Assembly: GCF_003999975.1 (NCBI RefSeq)
Contig: NZ_RJAC01000036.1
Location: 1-64,000, forward strand
Direction: 5' to 3'
From: Actinoplanes solisilvae
GTDB taxonomy: Bacteria > Actinomycetota > Actinomycetes > Mycobacteriales > Micromonosporaceae
DNA length: 64,000 bases
Shown here piece by piece: positions 8,257 to 16,099 of this stretch (position 1 is the first letter of the stretch; the number at the start of each line of letters is the position of its first letter). Below the pieces are notes generated by a model. It worked only from the letters and a program-made list of their open reading frames with translations, was not told the DNA's origin and did not search any database. Both the position numbers and the translations under genes were made by a program.

Positions 8257-8625
8257 TCACCCGGCCCGGCGTTGCCTGAGCAGTCCTCGCACGACGAGCA
8301 ACGCCGTGATCGCCACGATCTGGCCGCCGAGCACGATGCGGTTGACGTCGATCGCGGGATGCCAGGAGACCTTGCCGTTCCGGAGCACGAAAACGCCCAG
8401 TCCGCGTGCCGTTGTGCCGAACCCGCCGCCTGAACCTTCGGGACGGCCCTCGCCGGCCGGGCCGGATCCGCCGCCACCGCCCGCGCCACCGCTTATCTTG
8501 GCGACCGGCAGCAGCACCGTGCCGTTCTCGGCCACCGGTGCTCCGAACACCCGGCCCGCACCGTTCTCGGTCACCGCGGCTCGCAACGAACCGAGGACGT
8601 CCGTTCCCTCAGCCGAGGTCACCAT
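8257..8625 (-). CDS. GerW/YtfJ-family protein
   Basis: 122 residues. The N-terminal half (RAAVTENGAGRVFGAPV) and the glycine-rich turn before GGGFGTTARGLGVFVL match the Spore_YtfJ/GerW family, found also in non-sporulating actinobacteria. The C-terminus ends in a hydrophobic helix (VAITALLVVRGLL) that may tether it to the membrane. The ATG at 8625 was chosen because the family motif begins right after it and AAGAGGGTGGG precedes it; a longer form to 8706 would overlap nothing essential. A box lies 88 bp upstream. Molecular function is unknown. Confidence 0.75.
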   Translation of the reverse strand: MVTSAEGTDVLGSLRAAVTENGAGRVFGAPVAENGTVLLPVAKISGGAGGGGGSGPAGEGRPEGSGGGFGTTARGLGVFVLRNGKVSWHPAIDVNRIVLGGQIVAITALLVVRGLLRQRRAG

Positions 8626-8712
8626 GCCGCCCACCCTCTTCCGGATCGGGGCCGGGCTCCTCGCGCGCCGGCGCATCAGTTCCACGCTGGGCCGGCGGGA
8701 TCGCATGCGGCA

Positions 8713-8726
8713 GGGCCGAAGGGCCC
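8713..8726 (-). promoter_or_regulatory. DosR-type box (perfect palindrome arms)
   Basis: GGGCCGAAGGGCCC, 88 bp before the GerW-like start at 8625 and 20 bp beyond the end of the USP gene at 8746. Confidence 0.68.
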
Positions 8727-8745
8727 TTGCTGACGGCCGGTCGTG

Positions 8746-9678
8746 TCAGACCTCGGACGCCTCCGCACCCGTGCCGGCCCTCGCCGGGTCGAGGGCTTCC
8801 CGCCACCCGGGTGGGACGAGCAGGACCGGGCAACCCGCCCGCTGCCGGGCCGCCGGACGCCAGGACTCGTACAGCAGCTCGGCGAAGCTGCCGCTGCGGC
8901 CTACCCCGGCGACGAGCAGACGGCCACGGCGCATGGCGCCCTCAATGGTGTACGGCATGTCGAGCTCGTTGACGAGGAGGCGCTCGACCGGCACGTCGGG
9001 GAAGCGTGTCCGCCACTCGGCCAGCGCCGCGTCGAGGGTCTTCTCGGCCACCGCGCACTCCGCGGCGTAGGCGCCGGCGGCCACAACCGGAGGGATGCCT
9101 TCCGCTGCCCCCGGCCGGGTCCACATGTGCACGGCCACGAGCCGGGTCGAGAACACCGACGCGCGCGAGAACGCGTATCCCAGGGTGGCGCCGGCCTCGG
9201 GCCGGGCGGAGGTTGACACCACGACCGGGCCGGAAACCGGATCGCCGGCGCGATAGACGAGCAGGGGGCAACTGCTGTGATGCGCCAGATAGGCCGTGGT
9301 CGGGCCCCAACCGGAGCGGACTGTGACGTCGTCACGGTGCCCGACGACAAGCAGCCGGCTGAACGCCGACGCCTCGGCGAGCTGTATCGCCGCACCACCG
9401 TCCAGCAGTTGCTTTCGCACGCGCAGGCGCGGATGTTCCCGCCGGACCCGGGCCACCGACAGCTCGAGCAGTCGCCGCGCGTCGGATCGTGCCGGGATGG
9501 TGCCGCGGCCGCGGAAGGATCCGGTGTAACGGCCCGGCCAGACGTGGGTGATCACCAGCGGCGACCGGCGTTGGACAGCCTCCGCCGCGGCAAGATCGAC
9601 GATCGCCTGGACGGCGCGCGAGCCGTCCACGCCCACCACCACCGGCCGGTCCTCGTACATCCCTGCGTCGGTGTTCAT
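8746..9678 (-). CDS. Tandem universal stress protein with degenerate ATP loops
   Basis: 310 residues with two USP domains. Domain 1 opens with RPVVVGVDGSRAV and domain 2 with GPVVVSTSARPEA. In contrast to the protein at 706, neither ATP loop fits G-x2-G-x9-G-S/T: domain 1 has GHRDDVTVRSGWGP and domain 2 GVGRSGSFAELLYES. This copy may thus be a non-binding partner or bind something else. The ATG at 9678 has no clear ribosome site; TTAACC about 13 bp upstream suggests a short or absent leader. An in-frame ATG at 9660 is an alternative. A consensus box lies 58 bp upstream. Confidence 0.85.
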   Translation of the reverse strand: MNTDAGMYEDRPVVVGVDGSRAVQAIVDLAAAEAVQRRSPLVITHVWPGRYTGSFRGRGTIPARSDARRLLELSVARVRREHPRLRVRKQLLDGGAAIQLAEASAFSRLLVVGHRDDVTVRSGWGPTTAYLAHHSSCPLLVYRAGDPVSGPVVVSTSARPEAGATLGYAFSRASVFSTRLVAVHMWTRPGAAEGIPPVVAAGAYAAECAVAEKTLDAALAEWRTRFPDVPVERLLVNELDMPYTIEGAMRRGRLLVAGVGRSGSFAELLYESWRPAARQRAGCPVLLVPPGWREALDPARAGTGAEASEV

Positions 9679-9735
9679 AACCGCAGGTTAAGCGGGTGCG
9701 GCGGGTGGTGACACAGCCCACGGACAGGTAGGCGC

Positions 9736-9749
9736 GGGCCGAAGGTCCC
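9736..9749 (-). promoter_or_regulatory. DosR-type box (consensus), divergent promoter
   Basis: GGGCCGAAGGTCCC, 58 bp before the USP gene at 9678 and 78 bp before the small membrane protein start at 9827. Confidence 0.75.
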
Positions 9750-9826
9750 GAAGCGGGCGATGCGACCGACCCTGTACGCCCGTCCGGGAGGCGTCGACGA
9801 TGGAGAGAGAAGTGGAGGTGTCCACC

Positions 9827-9943
9827 ATGACGGTCGCCATCATCGCCATCCTGGTGCTGCTGGGCCTGCTCATCGTCGCGGGCCCCATGCTGGAGAGCAT
9901 CATCGACCGGATCTGGCCGCCGGGGGCAGGTCGCCACCGCTGA
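9827..9943 (+). CDS. Small membrane protein, 38 residues
   Basis: MTVAIIAILVLLGLLIVAGP forms one membrane helix, followed by a short polar tail ending in GRHR. The ATG at 9827 is preceded by GGAGG with 8 bp spacing. An in-frame ATG at 9800, also with GGGAGG at 8 bp, would add nine residues. It faces the consensus box at 9736, so it is probably induced with the divergent USP. A convergent hairpin follows its stop. No family was recognised; single-helix proteins of this size often adjust a larger membrane complex. Confidence 0.6.
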   Translation: MTVAIIAILVLLGLLIVAGPMLESIIDRIWPPGAGRHR

Positions 9944-9971
9944 CGGCCGGAACCGCCGGGCCGGACAGTGA

Positions 9972-10003
9972 ACGGTGCCGCGACCCCGGGGTCGCGGCAC
10001 CGT
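9972..10003. terminator. Perfect 32-bp palindrome between convergent genes
   Basis: Arms 9972-9987 and 9988-10003 (ACGGTGCCGCGACCCC and its complement) meet with no spacer. It lies between the small membrane protein and the hibernation-factor gene, which converge on it. There is no T-run, so it is probably a bidirectional hairpin terminator of the actinobacterial type. Confidence 0.6.
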
Positions 10004-10017
10004 GGTGCGACGTGCGG

Positions 10018-10362
10018 TCACTGTGGCGAGCCGGTCTCCGGCAACGGCGCGGGTGGACCCTGCTGAGGGCGGCGGCGGATGCGACGCAACCGCGAACGCA
10101 GACGTTCCTGCATCAGATCGGTCGCCTCCTGCAGCGTCTCACCCACCGCGTGCACGTGCAGACCCACCCCGTTGACGTCGACATGCGCGTCGACCCGGTC
10201 GCCGGGCGCGGCCGCGTCGAGGGTCAGCGACGTGCGCAGGACGGGGGCAGGTGCGTGGTGCAGTGCCGCCTCCAGTTTCGCCACGGCGTACGCGGCAGCC
10301 TCCGGCGCAACCTCGCCGTGCGTATGAACCTGAGGGCTGATGACTTGTTCGATACGAGTCAT
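10018..10362 (-). CDS. Short ribosome-hibernation-factor-like protein (HPF/S30AE domain)
   Basis: 114 residues with the pattern of the RaiA/HPF domain: a strand-helix opening (YAVAKLEAALHHA), long alternating strands (RVDAHVDVNGVGLHVHAVGE), and a C-terminal helix rich in Arg (MQERLRSRLRRIRRR). There is no C-terminal dimerisation domain, so it is not a long HPF. In M. tuberculosis the DosR-controlled factor RafH (Rv0079) protects ribosomes in hypoxia; a similar role is inferred. ATG at 10362 follows GGGAGGCGTC. The intergenic stretch up to the kinase holds only a weak box variant. Confidence 0.7.
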   Translation of the reverse strand: MTRIEQVISPQVHTHGEVAPEAAAYAVAKLEAALHHAPAPVLRTSLTLDAAAPGDRVDAHVDVNGVGLHVHAVGETLQEATDLMQERLRSRLRRIRRRPQQGPPAPLPETGSPQ

Positions 10363-10522
10363 GACGCCTCCCTGACTGTGCCCCGGGCCGTGTCGCCGGG
10401 TCGTATCCAAACGATCAACTTCGGATGGGCGAGCTCAGTAGGGTCGTTCGTCACTACTTCCAACTCCGGGCAGGATCGTCAGGCCGCCGGCTGGAGCCGC
10501 CCGTGGGGTTCGCCCGATGCCC

Positions 10523-10536
10523 GAGATCTTCGGCCA
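10523..10536 (+). promoter_or_regulatory. Weak DosR-type box upstream of the kinase
   Basis: GAGATCTTCGGCCA matches 11 of 14 consensus positions. It ends 43 bp before the DosS-like start at 10579, close to the 37-bp spacing seen for dosR. Confidence 0.3.
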
Positions 10537-10578
10537 TCCGCTGTTCCCCGGGTCCGTAGCGAGGGCTAGCGTGGCAAC

Positions 10579-12303
10579 ATGGGTGATAGGTCGGCATTCG
10601 ATGACCGGGTCGATCCGCCGTCGCTCGGGCTCAGCCCGCTGTCCCGGCTCCGGCTCGACGAGCTGCTGAAGGAGATGCTCGACCGGGTCGGTGACGTGAT
10701 GGCCAGCCGTGAACGGCTGCGGGCCCTGCTCGACGCGGTCGTCGGCATCAGCACCGACCTCGACCTGCGCAGCACCCTGGTACGCATCGTGGAGGCCGCG
10801 TGCTCCCTGGCCGGCGCCCGCTACGGCGCGCTCGGGGTGATGAGCCCCGACCGCACCGAGCTCGCCGACTTCATCACCCATGGCATCGATCCCGAGACCC
10901 ACGCGAAGATCGGCGACCTGCCGCGCGGCCGAGGTGTCCTCGGCGTGCTCATCAGCGATCCTGAGCCGGTGCGGCTGCCCGATATCACCCGGCACCCCGA
11001 CTCGTTCGGCTTTCCGCCGAACCATCCGCCGATGCACAGCTTCCTGGGCGTCCCGGTGCGCACCCACGACCAGATTTTCGGCAACCTCTACCTGGCCGAG
11101 AAGCAGGGCGCGCCCGAGTTCAGCGACGACGACGAAGAGATCGTGATCGCCCTCGCCGCCGCGGCCGGCGTCGCGATCGACAACGCCCGTCTCTACGCTC
11201 TGACCCAGCGCCGGGAGCGCTGGCTGGCCGCCACCGCCGAGATCACCCGGGTGCTGCTCGGCACTGTTCAGCGCACCGACGCGCTGCGGCTGATCGCCCG
11301 GCGCGCTCGTGAGGTGACCGACGCCGACCTGGTGATGGTCATGCTCTACGACGAGGAGAACTCCCGCTACACGATCGAGGTCGCCGACGGGACCGACCCG
11401 GCGTGCGGCGCCCTCGTCGGCAAGATCGTTCCGGTCGACCGGGCTGTCGCGGCCGAGTTCGGACGCGAGAAGTTTCGCGCGGTGCCGAACCTTCGCGCCG
11501 CCACCGAATGGCCCGGTCCAGTGCCCGACAGCCCCGCCATGTCCGCGCCGCTCGCCGGCGCCGACACCCTGCACGGCGTGCTCATCGTGACCCAGCCCGT
11601 CGGCGAGGTACCCACCGACGAGGACGCGGTGCAGTTGTCGACCTTCGCCGGGCAGGCCGCCCTCGCCCTCGAGCGTGCCCGAGCCCAGGAGGAACGGCAG
11701 CAACTGGCGGTGCTCGAGGACCGCGAACGCATCGCCAGGGATCTGCACGACGTGGTCATCCAGCGACTGTTCGCCACCGGCATGCACCTTCAGGGAGCCG
11801 TTCAGCAGGCCGGCCGGCGCGAGGTCGCCGACCGCATCAACACGGCCGTCGACGACCTGGACGCCACCATCCGCGACATCCGCCGGTCCATCTTCGAACT
11901 GCGGGCGCCGGTCGGCCCGTCACTGCGCAGCGATCTGCGCGAGGCGATCGACACCGCAGCCGAGGCTCTGGGCTTCCAGCCCGTCCTGGACACGTCCGGC
12001 CCGGTCGACAGCGCCGTCCCCGACGACATCAAGCCCGAACTGCTCGCCGTGCTGCGCGAGGCGCTGTCCAACATCGTGCGGCATTCCCGGGCCACCGCCG
12101 TACGGGTCTCCGCGCGGGCCGCGGACAACGAGATCCGGCTCAGCGTCGAGGACGACGGCACCGGGTTCGACCCCGCCCGGGCTCGGGGCGGCATCGTCAA
12201 CATGGGCGAACGCGCGAGCGACCTGGGTGGCACCTTCGAGATCGGCCCCGGCCCGAACGGAACGGGCACCGAGGTGACCTGGCGAGTGCCGCTCGGCGCA
12301 TGA
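10579..12303 (+). CDS. dosS: DosS/DevS-type haem sensor histidine kinase
   Basis: 574 residues (DosS has 578). Order: GAF-A (about 60-205), GAF-B (about 230-370), HisKA_3 dimerisation domain with phospho-acceptor H390 in RIARDLHDVVIQRLFATGM, then an ATPase domain with LREALSNIVRHS and DDGTGFDP. His149 in FPPNHPPMHSFLGVPV falls at the number of the haem-ligating histidine of M. tuberculosis DosS. Haem-based sensing of O2, NO or CO is therefore expected. There are no membrane segments. The ATG has no clear ribosome site (GTGGCAAC precedes it), so the mRNA may be leaderless. It is separated from dosR by 4.6 kb and six intact genes, unlike the mycobacterial operon. Confidence 0.93.
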   Translation: MGDRSAFDDRVDPPSLGLSPLSRLRLDELLKEMLDRVGDVMASRERLRALLDAVVGISTDLDLRSTLVRIVEAACSLAGARYGALGVMSPDRTELADFITHGIDPETHAKIGDLPRGRGVLGVLISDPEPVRLPDITRHPDSFGFPPNHPPMHSFLGVPVRTHDQIFGNLYLAEKQGAPEFSDDDEEIVIALAAAAGVAIDNARLYALTQRRERWLAATAEITRVLLGTVQRTDALRLIARRAREVTDADLVMVMLYDEENSRYTIEVADGTDPACGALVGKIVPVDRAVAAEFGREKFRAVPNLRAATEWPGPVPDSPAMSAPLAGADTLHGVLIVTQPVGEVPTDEDAVQLSTFAGQAALALERARAQEERQQLAVLEDRERIARDLHDVVIQRLFATGMHLQGAVQQAGRREVADRINTAVDDLDATIRDIRRSIFELRAPVGPSLRSDLREAIDTAAEALGFQPVLDTSGPVDSAVPDDIKPELLAVLREALSNIVRHSRATAVRVSARAADNEIRLSVEDDGTGFDPARARGGIVNMGERASDLGGTFEIGPGPNGTGTEVTWRVPLGA

Positions 12304-12306
12304 AAC

Positions 12307-12320
12307 AGGACCTTCGGCCC
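12307..12320 (+). promoter_or_regulatory. DosR-type box
   Basis: AGGACCTTCGGCCC, starting 4 bp after the kinase stop and ending 59 bp before the TTG start at 12379. Confidence 0.7.
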
Positions 12321-12378
12321 TGAACGGTCACAGGGCCGCCCGGCACCGTTGTTGGATACACCCGCAACGGAGGTCCCC

Positions 12379-13356
12379 TTGAACGGCTACGACGACGCGG
12401 ATCTGCGGGCGGCGGCGGCCGCGGGCATCCGAGCGCCCTCCATGCACAACAGCCAGCCGTGGCGTTTCCGCCTGCACGAGGGAAACATCGAGGTTCTCGC
12501 CGACGCGGCACGGCAGCTCGAGATCGCCGACCGATCCGGCTGGGCGATCCGTCTGGCCGCCGGCGCCGCCACCTACAACGCTCGCCTTGCCCTGGCGGTC
12601 CGGGGCCGGCCGGCCGAAGTATGGCTGCGGCCGGTGGCGGCCGAACCGGGGATCTTGGCTCAGCTCGTGCGCGGATCCGACCGGCCACCGACCACCGCCG
12701 AACGCGACCTTCTCGCCGCCGTCCCCCACCGGCACAGCAACCGGGCTCCCTTCCGGCCCGACCCGGTGCCGGCCGACACCCGGATCCGGCTCATCCAGGC
12801 CGCCCGGGACGAGGGCGCCTGGCTCGATCTGCTGGTTGGCACGACCGCCCTCACCGCCTTTTCGGAGATCGCCGGCAGCGCCGACCGGGTTCTGCGGCGC
12901 AACACCGCCTACCAGACTGAGCTCGCCGCCTGGACGCACGCCGACCAGGCGCCCGACGGCATTCCGGTCCGCGCCGGGGCGCCACCGCCCAAACCGTACG
13001 ACCTGCTCCCCCAGCGTTTCCTCGGCGACCAGGGCCGGGCCGACGGTCTCGACTACGAGCCCGAGCCGCTGGTGGGCATCCTGGGCGTCTCCGGCGACCT
13101 GCCGATCGACCACCTAACCGCCGGTCAGGCCCTGCAGAAGGTCCTGCTCACTGCCACGGACGCCGGGCTGGCCGCCTCGATGATGTCCCAGCCGATCGAG
13201 GTCACGGCCGCCCGTGATCAGTTGCGCCGCTCGCTCGGCCGATCGGGCTTTCCCCAGATGACTCTCCGCATCGGCTACGGCGAACCCGCGGGATCCGCGC
13301 CACGGCGCTCGGTGGACGAGGTAATGGCTCATCGGGACGAAGTACGGCAGAGCTGA
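12379..13356 (+). CDS. Acg-family nitroreductase-like flavoprotein, subgroup B
   Basis: 325 residues. The TTG at 12379 was taken as the start because ACGGAGGTCCCC precedes it; no ATG is available before the conserved RAPSMHNSQPWRF. Other marks are VPHRHSNRAPF, EIAGSADRVLRR, TAGQALQKVLLTATDAGLA and the closing RIGYGEPAGSAPRRSVDEV. It is much closer to the copy at 21815 than to those at 1732 and 56336. FMN binding is expected from the family; a substrate is not known. It lies directly behind the kinase but has its own box. Confidence 0.87.
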   Translation: MNGYDDADLRAAAAAGIRAPSMHNSQPWRFRLHEGNIEVLADAARQLEIADRSGWAIRLAAGAATYNARLALAVRGRPAEVWLRPVAAEPGILAQLVRGSDRPPTTAERDLLAAVPHRHSNRAPFRPDPVPADTRIRLIQAARDEGAWLDLLVGTTALTAFSEIAGSADRVLRRNTAYQTELAAWTHADQAPDGIPVRAGAPPPKPYDLLPQRFLGDQGRADGLDYEPEPLVGILGVSGDLPIDHLTAGQALQKVLLTATDAGLAASMMSQPIEVTAARDQLRRSLGRSGFPQMTLRIGYGEPAGSAPRRSVDEVMAHRDEVRQS

Positions 13357-13382
13357 TCAGTTCGTGGCCTGACACGACCGTC

Positions 13383-13396
13383 GGGACCTTCGGCCC
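13383..13396 (+). promoter_or_regulatory. DosR-type box (consensus), distal of a pair
   Basis: GGGACCTTCGGCCC, ending 58 bp before the start at 13454. Confidence 0.75.
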
Positions 13397-13406
13397 TTTC
13401 CACCGT

Positions 13407-13420
13407 GGGACCTTCGTGCT
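13407..13420 (+). promoter_or_regulatory. DosR-type box, proximal of a pair
   Basis: GGGACCTTCGTGCT, same orientation, starting 24 bp after its partner. The left half-site is exact, the right half-site is degraded. Confidence 0.5.
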
Positions 13421-13453
13421 CAGGCTGAAGGCCGACGTCCCAGGAGGCCGGCA

Positions 13454-13780
13454 ATGACCACGGCGACCACCCTGAAACCGCTCGCCGAAGGGGCCGACCT
13501 GCACCCCCTCGGAGCCCCGGCATCCATGCTGAGTTCGATGCTGGCGCCCCGGTCGGTGGCGGTGGCAGGCGCCATGCAACAACACGGCCACGCCGGGTAC
13601 GAGGTGGTGCACGCCCTGCGTGACTACGGATTCCGCGGTCGGTTGTACCCGGTCCACTGCTCGCGCCGGTCCGTCTGCGGCATCCCCGCCTTCGACGCGA
13701 TGGCCGATATTCCCGCCGCCCGGAGCCGACGGGCGCCGCCGACCGGCGCACGCCCCCCGCAGCGCGTCAGGGCCGAATGA
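13454..13780 (+). pseudogene. Truncated CoA-binding domain of an acyl-CoA synthetase
   Basis: Residues 25-85 (LAPRSVAVAGAMQQHGHAGY, then VVHALRDYGFRGRLYPVHCS) align by eye with the CoA-binding domain of the large GNAT-synthetase fusion at 60992 (LSPASVAVVGAGHRPGGVGH, VRALREYGFQGRLHVVNRS). Homology stops near DIPAA and the rest is arginine- and proline-rich out-of-family sequence. The product, at most 108 residues, lacks all catalytic domains. ATG follows CAGGAGGCCGGCA, and two boxes sit upstream, so it may still be expressed. It is read here as a relic of a second synthetase gene. Confidence 0.65.
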
Positions 13781-13847
13781 CTCTGACGCAGCCCGGCGGG
13801 GCGGGCGGAACCTGATCCTCGACGACGACCACGACGAGGTGATCACC

Positions 13848-14210
13848 ATGACCAATCCGGTAGTGCACTGGGAGATCGGCGGACCGGACCTGGCGGCGCT
13901 CAGTGACTTCTACGGCAAGGCGTTCGGCTGGGCCATCCGAGAGGAGGAGCCCGGCTACGCGATGGTGCAGGCCGTCGTCGGTGGACTGGGTGGGGGGCTC
14001 ATGCAGGCCCGCGGCGAGATGGAGCCTTACGTGACGATCTACGTTCAGGTCGACGACCTCGACGTCGCGTTGCATACCATCGGCGAGCTCGGTGGCGCGA
14101 CGCTCGTGCCACCCACGCGGATCAACGACAAGGCGACTTTCGCGCTGTTCCGCGACCCGGCGGGCAACACCGTGGGCCTGCTGCGGGCTACGGGGCCCAT
14201 CCTCGACTGA
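13848..14210 (+). CDS. VOC-family (glyoxalase/bleomycin-resistance fold) protein
   Basis: 120 residues with a single vicinal-oxygen-chelate module: VHWEIGGPDLAALSDFYGKA, a central YVTIYVQVDDLDVALH and the closing FALFRDPAGNTVGLLR. Histidine 7 and the glutamate-equivalent positions could bind a metal, but the fold also serves non-catalytic proteins. The ATG at 13848 follows CGAGGTGATCACC. It is downstream of the truncated synthetase and may share its boxes. Substrate unknown. Confidence 0.8.
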   Translation: MTNPVVHWEIGGPDLAALSDFYGKAFGWAIREEEPGYAMVQAVVGGLGGGLMQARGEMEPYVTIYVQVDDLDVALHTIGELGGATLVPPTRINDKATFALFRDPAGNTVGLLRATGPILD

Positions 14211-14403
14211 CCACCTCGGCGCGCCTGGGGCGTGATCGGTCGAAGACAGGACTCATGGCCCTGGTGGCGGGTCCGATGACGGGGAGACGATGGAATCGAG
14301 TTCGCCGGCACGTGGGTGACGATCCAGGGTGGTGGAGCAAGCTCCGCCATGGACCCGAGGAGGGCCCGGCCGGCGAACCCACCGGCTGCGGTGCGACCCG
14401 GCG

Positions 14404-14545
14404 ATGTCTGTCGCCGCCGACCCGGACGGGCCGGTCGTGGCCGGGGTGGATCAATCACCGGCTGCCGGCGCTCCTCGGATCCACCGGCCCGCAACTCCCG
14501 CGTCACGCCGACTGCCCCGTCCTCATCGCCCGCCCGGCAGGCTGA
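14404..14545 (+). pseudogene. Remnant of a universal stress protein (internal deletion)
   Basis: One frame reads DPDGPVVAGVDQSPAAG, the start of a second USP domain. A few codons later another frame reads ALLGSTGPQLPRHADCPVLI, its end, up to the stop at 14545. The roughly 100 residues normally between these motifs are missing. The 190 bp before it show no clear gene. This is the collapsed C-terminal half of a tandem USP like the one at 706. Confidence 0.6.
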
Positions 14546-14558
14546 CAGGAGGCCGGCA

Positions 14559-15926
14559 ATGGACAACGGTTCGGTCATCCACAAGGACAGGGCCACGCGC
14601 GCCCGATCCAACCTCGACAACTACGTGTGGACGCGACATGACTTCACCTGGGCCCGAGCCCGAGCGTGGCTCAGCGGCCTGCCTGACGGTCAAGGGCTGA
14701 ACATCGGGTACGAGGCAGTCGACCGGCACGCCCGGTCGAGCCGCCGGGACAGCGTGGCCCTCGTGATCCTCGGACCGGGCTCGACGTCCTCCGAGGTCAC
14801 CTACGGTGAGCTGGCCGAAGCGACCAGCCGGTTCGCCAACCTTCTGGGCGAGTCCGGGGTACGGCGCGGCGAGCGGGTCTTCGTGCTGCTCGACGGGGGC
14901 TGGGAGGCGTACGTCGCCGGCCTGGCCGTCCTCAGGTACGGCGCGGTCCTGACCACGCTGCCGGCCGGCCGCGCCGCCGAGGCGCCTCGATGCCTGGCCG
15001 CGAGCGAACCAGCTCTCCTGCTCACGACCGAGGACCTGTACGACCGGACAATCGCCCCGGTACGCCGGCACCTCGCCGGCCTCCGGGAGGTCCTGCTCAC
15101 CGGGGAGCGCCTCGACGCGGCGCTCGAGAAGATGCCCGCGGACTTCACGGTTCCGCCGACCGACCCGCAATGGCCCGCCATGGTGCACTTCACCGCCGGA
15201 ACATCGGCGGCCACGGCCGGCGTGGTGCACGCGCACGAGTCGGTCGTCGCGCAGCTGGCTTCCGCGACCTACGCCCTCGATCTGCACGACGACGACACCT
15301 TGCAGGTCTCGGTGGCCGCCGGACGGCTGACCCACACGGCGTACGGCATCATCGCGCCCCTGGTCCGTGGCATCAGAACCGTGATCGACACCACCCCGGG
15401 GCCGTTGCTTCTGCCTCGCGACGCGAGGGTGTCGGTCTGGTACGCACCGGCCGAAGCGCTGAACCGGCTCTGCGCCGAACGATCGCCGCACCCGCCACCG
15501 AAGTCGGTGCGCCTCGTGGTGGCCGAGGGTGGCGGGCTTCGCCCCGACGCGGTCGTCCGCAGCCGTTCGAGCATCGGGCAAACGGTGCACGACACCTGGT
15601 GGCAGACGGAGACCGGAGCCATCCTGATCAGCAACTACGCCGGGCTGGACGTACGGCCCGGCTCCATGGGCCTGCCGTTGCCCGGGGTCACGGCCGCGGT
15701 CGTGCGGAGAACCGGCCCGGGTCAGGTCGTGCCGATCGGGGCGCCGGACATCGAGGGCGAACTGGCCGTCCGCGCGGGGTGGCCGTCGATGTTCCAGCGC
15801 TATCTCGCCGAGCCGGGACGCGTCGGTGACTGCTTCGCCGACGGCTGGTACCTCACCGGCGACCTCGTCTCCCGTGACGCCGACGGCTATTTCTGGTTCG
15901 CCGGGCGCGCACCGGCGAGATCGTGA
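14559..15926 (+). CDS. AMP-forming acyl-CoA synthetase, truncated and degenerate
   Basis: 455 residues. The N-terminal domain of an acetyl/propionyl-CoA synthetase-like enzyme is recognisable: LNIGYEAVDRHA, VTYGELAEATSRFANLLGE, DTWWQTETGAILI (adenine-site motif) and DGWYLTGDLVSRDADGYFWF. Two key parts are wrong. The P-loop that should read like TSGTTGKPKG is FTAGTSAATAGVVHAH. The protein ends at FAGRAPARS, before the C-terminal domain with the catalytic lysine; another frame continues GRTGEIVKEA, so a frameshift is likely. ATG at 14559 follows CAGGAGGCCGGCA. Probably inactive as a ligase. Confidence 0.7.
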   Translation: MDNGSVIHKDRATRARSNLDNYVWTRHDFTWARARAWLSGLPDGQGLNIGYEAVDRHARSSRRDSVALVILGPGSTSSEVTYGELAEATSRFANLLGESGVRRGERVFVLLDGGWEAYVAGLAVLRYGAVLTTLPAGRAAEAPRCLAASEPALLLTTEDLYDRTIAPVRRHLAGLREVLLTGERLDAALEKMPADFTVPPTDPQWPAMVHFTAGTSAATAGVVHAHESVVAQLASATYALDLHDDDTLQVSVAAGRLTHTAYGIIAPLVRGIRTVIDTTPGPLLLPRDARVSVWYAPAEALNRLCAERSPHPPPKSVRLVVAEGGGLRPDAVVRSRSSIGQTVHDTWWQTETGAILISNYAGLDVRPGSMGLPLPGVTAAVVRRTGPGQVVPIGAPDIEGELAVRAGWPSMFQRYLAEPGRVGDCFADGWYLTGDLVSRDADGYFWFAGRAPARS

Positions 15927-16030
15927 AGGAGGCAACGACGAGACCGGACCCTGAACCCGGCGGCCGTTGGACCCGCACCGCGTGCACCCTCTTTCGTCTG
16001 ACGGCGGAGGCCCGACCTGCTCTGTACGCA

Positions 16031-16044
16031 CCGACTTCCGGCCC
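16031..16044 (+). promoter_or_regulatory. DosR-type box variant
   Basis: CCGACTTCCGGCCC followed by TG. The right half-site is intact and it ends 56 bp before the DUF4389 start at 16100. Confidence 0.5.
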
Positions 16045-16099
16045 TGCCACCGCCGGTGGATCGCCGATCTGCTGGAGGAAACGCCTTCTGGGAGGTGAC

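Noticed and set aside
14316..14558. An N-terminal extension of the AMP-forming synthetase upstream of 14559
   Set aside because: The extension covers the USP remnant in a different frame and has no ribosome site, while the ATG at 14559 has a good one and begins the family homology.
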